Shown here: positions 26,760 through 35,735 of the stretch, in pieces
Layout: each line of letters starts with the position of its first letter
Numbering within the stretch: position 1 is the stretch's first letter
Assembly (NCBI RefSeq): GCF_002262875.1
Contig: NZ_NKYE01000009.1
Coordinates: forward strand, 62,001 to 126,000
Reading direction: 5' to 3'
DNA length: 64,000 nucleotides
Source of the DNA: Amycolatopsis antarctica
GTDB taxonomy: Bacteria > Actinomycetota > Actinomycetes > Mycobacteriales > Pseudonocardiaceae
Program-made: the position numbers and the translations under genes
Notes under the pieces: model-generated
Told to the model about the DNA's origin: nothing
Databases searched by the model: none
What the model saw: the letters and a program-made list of their open reading frames with translations, nothing else

Positions 26760-27208
26760 GAGTGGGGTGAACAGAGGGTCTCGCACCAGGACACCTTCCT
26801 CGGCTTTGCCTGCGAACTCGGCCTGGACGTGGCCGCCTTCGAAACCGCACTCGACGCCCGGGCCACCCGCGACCGGGTCAGGGCCGACCACAACGACGGC
26901 GCCAACGCCGGCGTGCGCGGAACCCCCACTTTCTTCATCAACGGCACGAAGTTCACCGGCAAACCCTCGTACGAGGGCCTGAAGCCGGCGTCGACGCAGC
27001 TGGCCCGACGACCGTCCCCGCCAGTGAGCACGCCCGGGCCAGGACACCGTTTCCGGCCCGGGCACTGCCCTGGATCCTCATCGTCGGCGGCGCGATCGGC
27101 CTGGCCGCCGCCCTGATCCTGACCATCGAGAAGATCGCGTTACTGCGCGACCCGGACTACATCCCCAGCTGCAGCATCCGGAGTTCGACTGCCAGCTGCT
27201 GGTCCTGA
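26760..27208 (+). pseudogene. Remnant of DsbA-like and VKOR-like disulfide-formation genes
   Basis: Frame 1 (26760 to about 26985) encodes the C-terminal half of a DsbA-like thioredoxin-fold protein: DTFLGFACELGLDVAAFE, GVRGTPTFFINGTKF, PSYEGLKPA. The CxxC half is missing, replaced by the IS element. About 75 nt on, a different frame (27062-27208) encodes the N-terminus of a vitamin K epoxide reductase family protein: WILIVGGAIGLAAALILTIEK, DPDYIPSCSI. It then hits a stop at 27206. VKOR and DsbA together make disulfides in actinobacterial envelopes, so this was once a functional pair. Both fragments are broken. Confidence 0.75.
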
Positions 27209-27283
27209 TTCCTGATTCGCCGGTCGAGCGGCAAGCGCCGCCGAGCACTGCCGTCGGCCCGAGCAGGTGAATGGGTTCACAGT

Positions 27284-28270
27284 CTACGAGACACTATTGA
27301 CAGATCGGACTCCGAAAGTTCGACAGGTGGAGTGATGGCCGGTGATGGCGGCATGCGCGAGTAGCGCAGCTCCAGAGGTCCAGGTGGTTCTCTCGAGGGG
27401 CCAGAGGTTGTCGGTGGAGTAGTTGTGGCCAGTCCAGTAGTCGCCGTCCGCGGTGCGTAGCCGCTGGAGGGTGGCGAAAACCTGGCTGGCGCGGTGTGTG
27501 TCGCCGCGTACTGCGAGTGTGAGTGCGAGTTCCGCGGTTTCGCCTCCGGTGACCCATGGCTCGTGACGAACGCATCGGACGCCATGACCTGGAACGACGA
27601 ACCGGTTCCAGCCTACGGCGAGGTGTGTCGTCGCGGCCGCGTCTTCCAGGACGCCTCCGAGTACGGGGTAGTACCAATCCATCGCGTGTGGTTTTGGGGT
27701 GAACGAGTCCGGCTGTGTGGTGATCGCGTTTTGCAGTTGATCCGCTGATTCGGTCCATTGTGGACGTCGGTTTCCGGTGATGTCGGCGAGTGTGGACGCT
27801 GACCTCAGTGCGTGATGGATGCTGCAGTTTCCGGCGAGAAGGGTGGTGTCGCGGAGTCCGTGTTCGGGGGACCATCGCCAGGCGAACTCGCCGGATTCCC
27901 GTTGGAGCGTCAGCACGAACGTGATCGCACGGTCGACCGCCGGCCAGAGGTCGGCAAGGAACGTCATGTCGCCTGTGGTCAGGTAGTGGTGCAGGACTCC
28001 GACTGCGATGTACGCGGTGAAGTTGGCGTCGAGGTCGGCATTCACCGGCTCACCGTGGCGGTACTGGGAATACCACGATCCGTCGTTGTTCTGCAGGTGC
28101 CGCAACCACAGATATGCGCGAGCCGCGGCGTCGTGTCGGGCGGCGACATCGAGTCCCATCGCCGCTTCGACGTGGTTCCACGGGTCCAGTCCGCCTTGTT
28201 CGTCGTAGGGGATGGCACCGTTGGGCCGCTGCAGGGCGAGGATGGTGTTCGCGGTTGCCTCGGTATTCAT
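27284..28270 (-). CDS. Alpha/alpha-toroid protein (prenyltransferase/squalene cyclase- or glycosidase-like)
   Basis: The 328-aa protein is rich in repeated helical-hairpin motifs typical of six-hairpin toroids: LALQRPNGAIPYDEQGG, LQNNDGSWYSQYR, LRTADGDYWTGHNYSTDN. Similar proteins are labelled 'prenyltransferase' but lack clear catalytic Asp-rich motifs. Here glycan processing is equally likely given the neighbours. It is the last gene of a minus-strand unit. Its ATG overlaps the methyltransferase stop (ATGA), so the two are coupled. The C-terminal stretch after ITGHHSTCRTFG looks frayed and may be altered. Confidence 0.7.
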   Translation of the reverse strand: MNTEATANTILALQRPNGAIPYDEQGGLDPWNHVEAAMGLDVAARHDAAARAYLWLRHLQNNDGSWYSQYRHGEPVNADLDANFTAYIAVGVLHHYLTTGDMTFLADLWPAVDRAITFVLTLQRESGEFAWRWSPEHGLRDTTLLAGNCSIHHALRSASTLADITGNRRPQWTESADQLQNAITTQPDSFTPKPHAMDWYYPVLGGVLEDAAATTHLAVGWNRFVVPGHGVRCVRHEPWVTGGETAELALTLAVRGDTHRASQVFATLQRLRTADGDYWTGHNYSTDNLWPLERTTWTSGAALLAHAAITGHHSTCRTFGVRSVNSVS

Positions 28271-28956
28271 GTGGGGGTATCTGGTTTGCGGGCGTAGAGG
28301 ACGAGACTCTTGCCCAGCACCACGTTGAGCATGCGTTCGATGCGTGGATTCGGCCAGGGTCCGTTGGTGATCTCGTGGCAGAGGAAGTCGTGGTAGCGGT
28401 GAACGAGTGCGTTGTCATGGTCGATTCCGACGAGGCATTTCAGCCACCAGTATGGTGAATGCAGGGCGTGCGCGTGGTGTGTCCCAAGCGGATGTAGCCC
28501 GGTTTTGGCTACCTGCTTGAGTAACTGGCTTCTGCGGTAGATGCGTATGTGGCCGCCGTCGACCTGGTGGTAGCTGCGGGACAACGTCCAGCAGACGCGT
28601 TCGGGAAACCAGCGGGGCACGCTGATCGAGAGAAGACCGCCGGGAGCGAGGACGCGGGCGGCTTCGGTGAGGAGCGCCCGGTCGTCGGGGACGTGTTCGA
28701 GTACTTCGGATATCACGACGTGGTCGAAGGCGTTGTCGGTGAACGGCAGCATCCGGCCATCCGCGCGTACCGTCGCCAGTCCGGGGTGCTCCGTATCGTT
28801 GTGAATCCCTTTCAGGGCAACGTCATCCATGTCGAGAGCGGTCACGTCGGCTCCCGCACGGTTCGCCGCGTAGGCGTGTCTGCCGTCGCCGCAGCCCAGG
28901 TCGAGCAATCGCTGTCCGGGGCGCAGCGCCAGTTTGTCGAAGTCGATGGTCAGCAA
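28267..28956 (-). CDS. Class I SAM-dependent methyltransferase
   Basis: A 229-aa methyltransferase of the UbiE/Methyltransf_11 type. Motif I is RLLDLGCGDGRHAY (~18-31), the acidic motif II is VTALDMDD, and motif post-I/III are DHVVISEVLEHVPDDRALL and LAPGGLLSISVPRW. A small molecule or a glycolipid is the likely acceptor. The start overlaps the end of the GT4 gene by 7 nt and the end overlaps the toroid gene, so it sits in the middle of a coupled three-gene set. Acceptor identity is not visible. Confidence 0.88.
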   Translation of the reverse strand: MLTIDFDKLALRPGQRLLDLGCGDGRHAYAANRAGADVTALDMDDVALKGIHNDTEHPGLATVRADGRMLPFTDNAFDHVVISEVLEHVPDDRALLTEAARVLAPGGLLSISVPRWFPERVCWTLSRSYHQVDGGHIRIYRRSQLLKQVAKTGLHPLGTHHAHALHSPYWWLKCLVGIDHDNALVHRYHDFLCHEITNGPWPNPRIERMLNVVLGKSLVLYARKPDTPT

Positions 28957-30233
28957 CTCAGGGACGCTCCACGTGAACGGGTCGGGTTTGCCTGGCCTCG
29001 ATGCCGTAACAGGCTCCGATAGTGAGCTTCAGTCTCTCGGGCGGTCGCGTGCCAGGTATACGGCGCCGCGCGGGCTACCCCACGATCTCCGAGTCGATCG
29101 CGCAGCGCGGAGTCCTCGAGAAGTGTTGTCAGCGCTGCGGCCAGGGCACCTGAGTCCGCAGGGTGTACGTGTAGCGCGGCGTCGCCGTGCGGTCCGGTGA
29201 CTTCTGGAATGGCGCCCGCCGTGGTGGTGACCAGGGCGGTGCCGCAGGCCATCGCTTCCAGGGTGGGCAGGGAGAAGCCTTCGAACAAGGACGGCACGCA
29301 CGCGACCTGGGCGCCGCGAATGAGGTCGGCTAGTTCGGTGTCGGACAGGCCGGAACGAAAGCGCACGTGGGCGGTCAGGCCGAGTTGGTCGATGAGTTGT
29401 GCGGTCGGTCCGTCGGGGCGTGCGCTGCCGACGACGACCAGTTCGGCTGTGCGTTCGCTGCGGACGAGTGCGAAAGCGCGCAGCAGGACGGGGAGCCCCT
29501 TCAGCGGGACGTCGGCGCTGGCGGTGGTGACGATTCTGCCGGTGATCTTGTGCGTTGAACGATCTGGGCGGAACATTGTGTGATCGACGCCGACCGGTAC
29601 CACGTCGACATTGTCGGCAGCCACGCGCATATGTGCGGTGATCGCGGCCTTGGACGCGTGCGAGACGGCGAGAACGGCCGGCAGAGTGCGGGCGACGCGA
29701 TGCTGCATCGCGGTGAACTGGTACCAGCGGCGCAGTTCCGCCTGACGACGTGGGGTGACGTTGCGGAGTTCGAGGTCGCGGTCGATCGCGATCGGATGGT
29801 GGACGGTGGCGAGCGTGGGTAGCCCGAGGTTGAGCAAGCCGTAGCCGAGTCCTTGGTTGTCGTGCACGAGGTCGAACTGATCCCGGTAGCGGCGTAGGTA
29901 GCTCCGCGCGCGAAACGAGAACGCCAATGGCTCGGCGAATCTGCCGCGTCGCATGCCAGCGAACTCGACCCAATCCGGGATGCGTCGTAACTCGGATAGT
30001 GCGGGGGTGCGGAACGGGGTCGGCTCCCCGAACAGGTCCAAGCCCGGGAGCCGGTGCAGCCGCACCCCGCGGTCGACGACCGGGTACGGCGGGCCGGCGA
30101 TCACGTCGACCTGGTGTCCGAGCGCGTGCAGTTCGCGGCTCAGGTGCCGGACGTAGACGCCCTGGCCGCCGCAGTTCGGTTTGCCGCGGTAGCTCAGTAA
30201 CGCGATACGCAACGGGGAATCGGGTGGCCTCAT
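28950..30233 (-). CDS. Glycosyltransferase family 4 protein
   Basis: The 427-aa GT-B fold enzyme transfers a sugar from a nucleotide donor with retention. The N-terminal domain has KPNCGGQGVYVRHLSREL (Gly-rich acceptor side) and ALGHQVDVIAG. The C-terminal domain has the family signature SLFEGFSLPTLEAMACGTAL and AGAIPEVTG, with the EX7E-type Glu residues near 310-318. No membrane segment is seen. ATG at 30233 lies 27 nt after the stop of the caspase gene on the same strand, so the caspase gene and this glyco-set could be one transcript. Confidence 0.92.
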   Translation of the reverse strand: MRPPDSPLRIALLSYRGKPNCGGQGVYVRHLSRELHALGHQVDVIAGPPYPVVDRGVRLHRLPGLDLFGEPTPFRTPALSELRRIPDWVEFAGMRRGRFAEPLAFSFRARSYLRRYRDQFDLVHDNQGLGYGLLNLGLPTLATVHHPIAIDRDLELRNVTPRRQAELRRWYQFTAMQHRVARTLPAVLAVSHASKAAITAHMRVAADNVDVVPVGVDHTMFRPDRSTHKITGRIVTTASADVPLKGLPVLLRAFALVRSERTAELVVVGSARPDGPTAQLIDQLGLTAHVRFRSGLSDTELADLIRGAQVACVPSLFEGFSLPTLEAMACGTALVTTTAGAIPEVTGPHGDAALHVHPADSGALAAALTTLLEDSALRDRLGDRGVARAAPYTWHATARETEAHYRSLLRHRGQANPTRSRGASLSC

Positions 30234-30260
30234 CCGGTCAGACCACCGTTGACCGAGTGG

Positions 30261-32945
30261 CTACGGCGCCGAAAGGTACTGAGGCCAGAACGCCAACTGC
30301 GTCCGGATGCCATCGGGGACCCGGTTCCGCTCGCCGAAGACCCTGACGGCTTCGGGTAGCAGGGCTTGGAACTCGGCGAGGGCCTGGCGGATGTTGGTCG
30401 ACTCCATGGTTTTCGCGAGGAACAACGCCGCGTGGTAGCGGGCGGTAATCGTTTCGGGATGATCCTCCCCGTAAGTGTCGAGCAGAGTGGTGACCAACTG
30501 CGGATAAGAAAACGCGACGGGGGGGGGGTAGCCGTTTTCTGCCCTGTCGTAGAGCAGGTTCTGTTGGGTACGGAGAGTGTCGAGGTGGGTTGCTCCCAGT
30601 ACCCGTTCGCGTGAAGGCAGAACTTCCTCCCACAACGCGATCGCCTCCGCGTGCCGCCCACATTTGCTGAACATGAGTGCCAGGTGGTGGCGCGCCATCA
30701 ACGTGAGTTCGTCATCCGCCCCGAGGCGATCGGTGCAGTCGCTGACCAGGTCGCGGAACTGGCTCAGGCCGGAATGCGGGTCATCAAGGCCGGACCAGAA
30801 GGCGATGTGCTCGCGGACGATCAACGTCTGCCGGTCGGTCCGGCCGAGTTCACGTTCACTGTCCGGCAGCAGGCCCCGGAGAAGGTCCAGTGCACCGGCC
30901 CGGTCCCCGGCCTCGGCGGTCCACCGCCCCAGCCACGCGCGAGAACGGATAGCCAGCGACGAGTTCGCGCCGAGTTCCTCGGCGATTCTGCGACTCCACC
31001 GGCCCCACCGTGCGCGATTGTCCGCCGGGATGTTCGAGCTCCGGCGCTCCACGCTCAGAACCGCCGCTTCGAACGCTCCGATGCGCCACAGGTGCTCGGC
31101 TTCGGCCACCGCCGCGTAGTGGTGACACGGATCGTCGGGGTGATGTTCGGCCATCGGCGCCAGCTCGGCGATGGCATCGGCCAGCGCCCGGTGCGCCTGA
31201 TTGGCGTCGATCCCGCCGATACGGTGGCCGCGCAAGTAGCTCGCGACCGTCGGGTGCATCAAACTCGCGGTCTCCCGTTCGGTCCCCGCGCGGGCTCGCG
31301 AGGTCAGGGTATCCAGCCGCACGAGCACGTCGTGTACTTGTGCGGCTGTACCCGGGCCGTCGAGCTTGCCACTGGCGAGGCAGAGCAGCGGCAGCGGAAG
31401 CGGCTGCTCGGTGGCGGCGAGGACGGCGAGCACCGGTGCCGCGGGGCTGGCCGTCGTCATCGCCCCTGCTCGCCGCAATACCGCGTGGTAGGTGGCGCTG
31501 AGATCGGCGGACAGCGCGCGGTGGTCTCCGGGCTGCTGTACCCAACGGTCCGCTTGCAGCGTGGCGACCAGCCAGTTTCCCGACGCGCTCCGGGCCAGTT
31601 CCTCCGCGTCCTGATCCGACATCCCGCGTCCGGTCGCATAGGCCTCGAGGTCCTCGTGCCGGGCACCGCTCACCACGAGCACCGACATGTGCTGCACGGG
31701 CTCGGCAATCTTACCGCTCGCGATGACGACCTGTACCGCCATCGCTGGATCCGGCTCGATCAACCGCTCCAGACCGGACAGGTCGCCGGCGTCCACCACC
31801 AGCCGTACCGGATCAGCGTCACCGCCACGGTCGCGCAGCGGGCCGAGCACCAGGCGTTCCAGCGCGTCGGCAGCCAGCCACTCGGCCTCCGACGCCGCAT
31901 CACGGAAACGCCGGGCGGAGTCAGCGAAATCGGGAACGGTCCTGATGAGCTGATCTGCGATGTCGCCCGCAAACCGGTCGATCGTCCCATCAGCGCCGAG
32001 GAACACCGCGGCATGCGGACGGTGCCGAGCTTCGGTGAGGTCGGGTCTGGCCAGCACAGCGAGCAGGGTCGACTTCCCGGTGTGCGCCGCTCCGGTCACC
32101 GCCACGCACCGCACTCCCGAATCGATCAGTGCACGCAGGTCGTCCAGCGCGGCGGTCGGGTGGTAGTGGCAGGTCAGCCGGAGCGCTTCGTCCACGTACG
32201 CCGTGCCGGCCAATGGTGACCGGAGCCAGTCGGCGTCGACGTTGCGGGCGATCCACAACGCGCTGTCCCCGGACGGAAGCGGTGCGCCGCCGTAATACGC
32301 CATCCCAGTGGCGACCTGCCGAGGGCACAGTTCGTTGATCGGATCTCGCAGGTGCGCGGACCCCAACCGTTCCACTGGCTGCGTTCGGCCGTTGCGCACC
32401 AGGTAGACGAGATTCTTGGTGAAACAGCCCCCGGCCGCGGGCCCATCTCCGGTGGCGGTGAGCAACTCGAACCGTTGCCCGGACTGGCGGACGGTCTCGA
32501 CCCACTGGCTGCCGGCCCGGTCTGCGGCGACCCCGGAGCCGCAGGTGTCCAGCAGCAGGATCAGTCCGTCCATCGCGGAGTACTCCCGCAGCAGCTCTTT
32601 GAGGCGTTGTCCTAGCAGGAATGCTCCGCGAGAGTTGGGGGTGGCGGGCGAGTCCGTCGCCATCAGGTAGAAGTCGTCGTCGACGACAGCACCGTGCCCG
32701 ACGAAGCTGAGCACCAAGGTCGACCCGTCGTCGGCGGCCGTGCGGAAGGCCTGCTCGATGGCACTGTCCAGCTCTGCCGCGCTCCGGTCCAGCAGCACCG
32801 GGCCACTTTCGAGCACGGGCGTGCAGCCGCCCGCGCCAGGATCTGTCAGGACTGCGGCCAGGTCGTGTACGACCGTGGGCAGGAACGACAAGCGGTTCAG
32901 TGCCGCGCACTGCGAGCCGATCACCAGCATCGTTCGTCCACTCAT
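30261..32945 (-). CDS. Caspase-like peptidase + STAND-type NTPase + TPR protein
   Basis: An 894-aa multidomain protein. Residues 1-240 form a caspase-fold (C14) domain with SFVGHGAV (His84) and LLLDTCGSG (Cys135), the catalytic dyad. Next is a P-loop NTPase with Walker A GAAHTGKST (285-293) and an acidic VRLVVDAGD strand. Residues ~580-894 are TPR-like helical repeats (ARYHAALFLAK, MARHHLALMFSKCGRHAEA). Caspase-NTPase-TPR proteins are known from bacterial conflict and programmed-death systems, where the repeats sense and the caspase executes. ATG at 32945 (MSGRTMLVIG) is chosen over TTG at 32981 because the caspase strand begins there. An alpha/beta hydrolase gene is divergent 89 nt away. Confidence 0.88.
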   Translation of the reverse strand: MSGRTMLVIGSQCAALNRLSFLPTVVHDLAAVLTDPGAGGCTPVLESGPVLLDRSAAELDSAIEQAFRTAADDGSTLVLSFVGHGAVVDDDFYLMATDSPATPNSRGAFLLGQRLKELLREYSAMDGLILLLDTCGSGVAADRAGSQWVETVRQSGQRFELLTATGDGPAAGGCFTKNLVYLVRNGRTQPVERLGSAHLRDPINELCPRQVATGMAYYGGAPLPSGDSALWIARNVDADWLRSPLAGTAYVDEALRLTCHYHPTAALDDLRALIDSGVRCVAVTGAAHTGKSTLLAVLARPDLTEARHRPHAAVFLGADGTIDRFAGDIADQLIRTVPDFADSARRFRDAASEAEWLAADALERLVLGPLRDRGGDADPVRLVVDAGDLSGLERLIEPDPAMAVQVVIASGKIAEPVQHMSVLVVSGARHEDLEAYATGRGMSDQDAEELARSASGNWLVATLQADRWVQQPGDHRALSADLSATYHAVLRRAGAMTTASPAAPVLAVLAATEQPLPLPLLCLASGKLDGPGTAAQVHDVLVRLDTLTSRARAGTERETASLMHPTVASYLRGHRIGGIDANQAHRALADAIAELAPMAEHHPDDPCHHYAAVAEAEHLWRIGAFEAAVLSVERRSSNIPADNRARWGRWSRRIAEELGANSSLAIRSRAWLGRWTAEAGDRAGALDLLRGLLPDSERELGRTDRQTLIVREHIAFWSGLDDPHSGLSQFRDLVSDCTDRLGADDELTLMARHHLALMFSKCGRHAEAIALWEEVLPSRERVLGATHLDTLRTQQNLLYDRAENGYPPPVAFSYPQLVTTLLDTYGEDHPETITARYHAALFLAKTMESTNIRQALAEFQALLPEAVRVFGERNRVPDGIRTQLAFWPQYLSAP
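30519..30528 (-). repeat. C10 homopolymer tract in the caspase gene
   Basis: Ten consecutive G on the plus strand, read as CCC-CCC-CCC-C in the gene, encode YPPPV within the C-terminal TPR region. Slippage by one base would change the last ~85 codons. Tracts of this length can act as phase-variable sites. Confidence 0.9.
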
Positions 32946-33034
32946 CGAATCCAGCTTGCTCGGTAGAGATCGTCTGGGCAAGGTGTTGGACTACGAAGAG
33001 TTGAAGTTCACCCACCGCTGGTGAAGGGGGATAC

Positions 33035-33976
33035 GTGGCAGAGGTGGTGTTGGTGCATGGGATCGGTCAGCAACAGCAGACCCCCGACTCGCTCGAACAG
33101 GCTTGGTTGCCCCAGCTCGCCGGTGGCGTCCGGCTTTTCGGATGCCCTGATCTAGCCGACCAGCTGTGGCGAGCCTCCCGACCCGGGGAACTCGACGTGC
33201 GGATGGCGTTCTACGGCGACCTGTTCGTCAAGGACGATCAGCAAGGTGACGCCGATGACGCCGACCTGCCGGAGCGGGCGCAGCGGATCTTCGACACGCT
33301 CGAGGTCGAAATCGCACAGCACGCCGCCGAGCGAAGCACCGACCCGCACGATCGCCGGGAAGCCGAACGAGCGCTCGCCGCTCTCGTAGATCAGGCAGAC
33401 CAGCAGGGGATCGGTGCCGGTCTGCGGCCGGTGCTCAACAGCCTCGTCCGCATCCGTCCCTTGGCAAGACTGGGCACGGCCTTCGCCGGATCCGTGCTGC
33501 GCACGGCCCTGCGTCAGGTCAGCCTGTACTTGTCCGACGACGTCCTGCGCGAGCAGGTGCAGGCCAGGGTCGCCGCTCACCTCACTCCGGATACCGCAGT
33601 GTTGATCGGCCACTCGCTCGGTTCCGTGGTGGCCTACGAGGCCGCACACCGGCTCGGCCACCCACTGCCGCTGCTGCTCACCCTCGGCTCACCCCTCGGA
33701 CTACGCAACATCGTCTACGACCACCTACGGCCCCAACCACCCACTGTGCCGCCACAAGTACGTCGCTGGGTCAACGTCGCCGACCGAGACGACATCGTCG
33801 CCGCCAGCCTCGACCTCACCTCCCGCTTCCCGGGCGACCACGGGGTTCTGGAGAACACCTACACCGTGGACAACGGTGCCCGGCCCCACGACGCGACCTT
33901 CTACCTGAACAAAAAGACTGTCGCCCAGGCCATAACTGCCGCCCTCGCCACGTCGCGCCCGATCGACGTGGGGTAG
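33035..33976 (+). CDS. Alpha/beta hydrolase (lipase-like), partner of the caspase gene
   Basis: This 313-aa hydrolase opens with VVLVHGIGQQQQTPDSLEQ (oxyanion strand HGIG). It has a helical insert of about 120 residues that is strongly acidic (DDQQGDADDADLPE), and the nucleophile elbow LIGHSLGSVVAYEA (Ser194). A C-terminal His occurs in the RPHDATFYLN region. Such hydrolases occur next to caspase or CHAT-type STAND proteins in conflict gene sets, where they may attack lipids or act as effectors; a role here is inferred. GTG at 33035 follows AAGGGGG. It is divergent from the caspase gene, so both probably share one control region (32946-33034). Confidence 0.85.
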   Translation: MAEVVLVHGIGQQQQTPDSLEQAWLPQLAGGVRLFGCPDLADQLWRASRPGELDVRMAFYGDLFVKDDQQGDADDADLPERAQRIFDTLEVEIAQHAAERSTDPHDRREAERALAALVDQADQQGIGAGLRPVLNSLVRIRPLARLGTAFAGSVLRTALRQVSLYLSDDVLREQVQARVAAHLTPDTAVLIGHSLGSVVAYEAAHRLGHPLPLLLTLGSPLGLRNIVYDHLRPQPPTVPPQVRRWVNVADRDDIVAASLDLTSRFPGDHGVLENTYTVDNGARPHDATFYLNKKTVAQAITAALATSRPIDVG

Positions 33977-34049
33977 GTGGGATACCCGGCCTTCTTCGTG
34001 CTTTGAGCGCTGCGAAGGTCGACCTCGGATCAGCGCAGACTGGCAACTC

Positions 34050-35429
34050 GGGGACTGTCCGAATAACGGTGGATCTGGCTTGGTTTCCGGTTAGTTCGCG
34101 CTCGGGGTGATGCGGTCTTCGAACGTGATGGCGAAGGCGTTGAGCGCGGGTTTCCACCTCATGGCCCATCGTGCGTTGCCGCGTCCGGTCGGGTCCAGGG
34201 ACCGGGTGGTGAGGTAGAGGCATTTCAGGGCGGCTTGCTCGGTGGGGAAGTGTCCGCGGGTGCGGATCGCGCGCCGGTAGCGGGCGTTGAGGGACTCGAC
34301 GGCGTTGGTGCTGCAGATGACCCGGCGGATCTCCACGTCGTCGTCCAGGAATGGCACGAATTCGGATCAGGCGTTCTCCCAGAGCCGGATGATCGCCGGG
34401 TATTGGCCGCCCCACTTGTCGGTGAACTCGACGAAGCGTTCCTTGGCGGCGGCTTCGGTCGGGGCGGTGTAGACCGGCTTCAGGTCGCGCGACATCTGCC
34501 CCCAGTACTTGCGGGAGGCGTAGCGGAAGGTGTTGCGCAGCAAGTGAATTACGCAGGTTTGCACGATTGCCCGCTCCCATACCGTGGTGATCGCCTCGGG
34601 TAGACCTTTCAGCCCGTCGCAGACGGTGATGCACACGTCGCCGACCCCGCGGTTCTTGATCTCGGTCAAGACGGCGAGCCAGAACTTGGCGCCCTCGCCA
34701 CCGTCGCCGGCCCACAGGCCGAGGATGTCCCGCTCGTCATGGACGGTGACACCGATCGCGACATAGATCGGCCGATTGGTGACCTGCCCGTCGCGGACTT
34801 TCACGTGGATGGCGTCCACGAAGATCACCGGATATACCGGATCGAGCGGCCGGTTGGCCCATTCGGCCATCTCCGGCGAGGACCTTGTCAGTGATCCGCG
34901 AGATCGTGTCCTTGGAGACACGAGCGCCGTAGACGTCGTTGAAGTGCGCGGCGATCTCGCCGGTGGTCAGACCCTTCGCAGACAGCGACAACACGATCTC
35001 ATCCACTCCGCTCAACCGCCGCTGCCGTTTCCGCACGATCTGCGGCTCGAACGAGGAGTCGGTATCGCGCGGCACCTCGATCTCCACCGGGCCGATCTCG
35101 GTCAACACCGTCTTCGACCGTGTGCCATTACGAGAGTTGCCACCGGTCCGCCCGGCCGGGTCGTGCTTGTCGTATCCCAGGTGCTCGGTCATCTCCGCGT
35201 CCAGCGCGGTCTCGAGCACGTTCTTCGTCAGCCGGTTGAGCAGCCCGTTCGGGCCCACCAGATCGACACCCTGCTCCTTGGCCTGCGCCAGCAGCTGCTC
35301 GGCCAGCCGCTGCGGATCCACATCCTCAGTCACAGGCTCCAGTGTTTCGGTCATGAACGATCCCTCCCGCCAAGCTCACGCCCGGCGTGTCAGACCAAGA
35401 CCAGATCCACCGTCCATCGGACAGTCCCC
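34050..35429 (-). mobile_element. IS256-family insertion sequence, degenerate
   Basis: Terminal inverted repeats are clear: GGGGACTGTCCGA...CGGTGGATCTGG at 34050-34084 and the complementary copy at 35394-35429 (one-base length difference). Between them is a broken IS256-type transposase. No 8-9 bp target duplication is visible (left flank GGCAACTC, right flank TCGCCTCG), so the ends may have recombined. The element separates the hydrolase gene from the type VII locus. Confidence 0.88.
34091..35354 (-). pseudogene. IS256-family transposase with frameshift and nonsense mutation
   Basis: The N-terminal part runs from ATG 35354 (MTETLEPVTED ... SKDTISRITDKVL). A one-base slip at about 34871-34880 moves the rest (EMAEWANRPLDPVYPVIFVDAIHVKV) into another frame. 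A TGA at 34367-34369 then replaces the usual Trp in LWENAWSEF before FLDDDVEIRRVICSTNAVES. The DDE residues are all encoded (FVDAIH, VCDGLKG, AVESLNARYR). Product length would be about 420 aa if repaired. It is inactive as written. Confidence 0.88.
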
Positions 35430-35735
35430 TCGCCTCGACGGCGTGCAGCAGCGCAGGTTCCCGGCGGCTGCCCGCCTGCGGGGTCTCGATCGTGTCGGCC
35501 TTGCGAATCAGTTCGATCGGTGAACGAGGAAACTGACCTCTCGATGGGATTTCGACGAACGACGGCGCACCACGGTCAAGCCAGATGTGACCCGGAGTCC
35601 GGCCAGGCTGCCTCTTTGGTCTCATTTCGCGAAAGGTGCAGATCCTGCGGGAAGACCGGGCATTCGGGAGTGCTCCGTGCGCCAGCCGGCTCTGCGCGGT
35701 GCACCCTGGTCGTGACCGCGTGGAGGGAGTTATCG
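35430..35735. other. Intergenic stretch between IS256 and the T7SS locus
   Basis: No gene with start, stop and recognisable product is seen. The minus strand stays open from about 35440 to 35640 and encodes HIWLDRGAPSFVEIP-like text that could be a gene remnant, but I cannot name it. The promoter of the downstream T7SS-associated gene should lie in its right half. Confidence 0.4.

Noticed and set aside
34367-34369. Selenocysteine or programmed readthrough at the TGA in the IS256 transposase.
   Set aside because: The position normally holds Trp, a frameshift already breaks the same gene, and no supporting signal is seen. It is a simple nonsense mutation.
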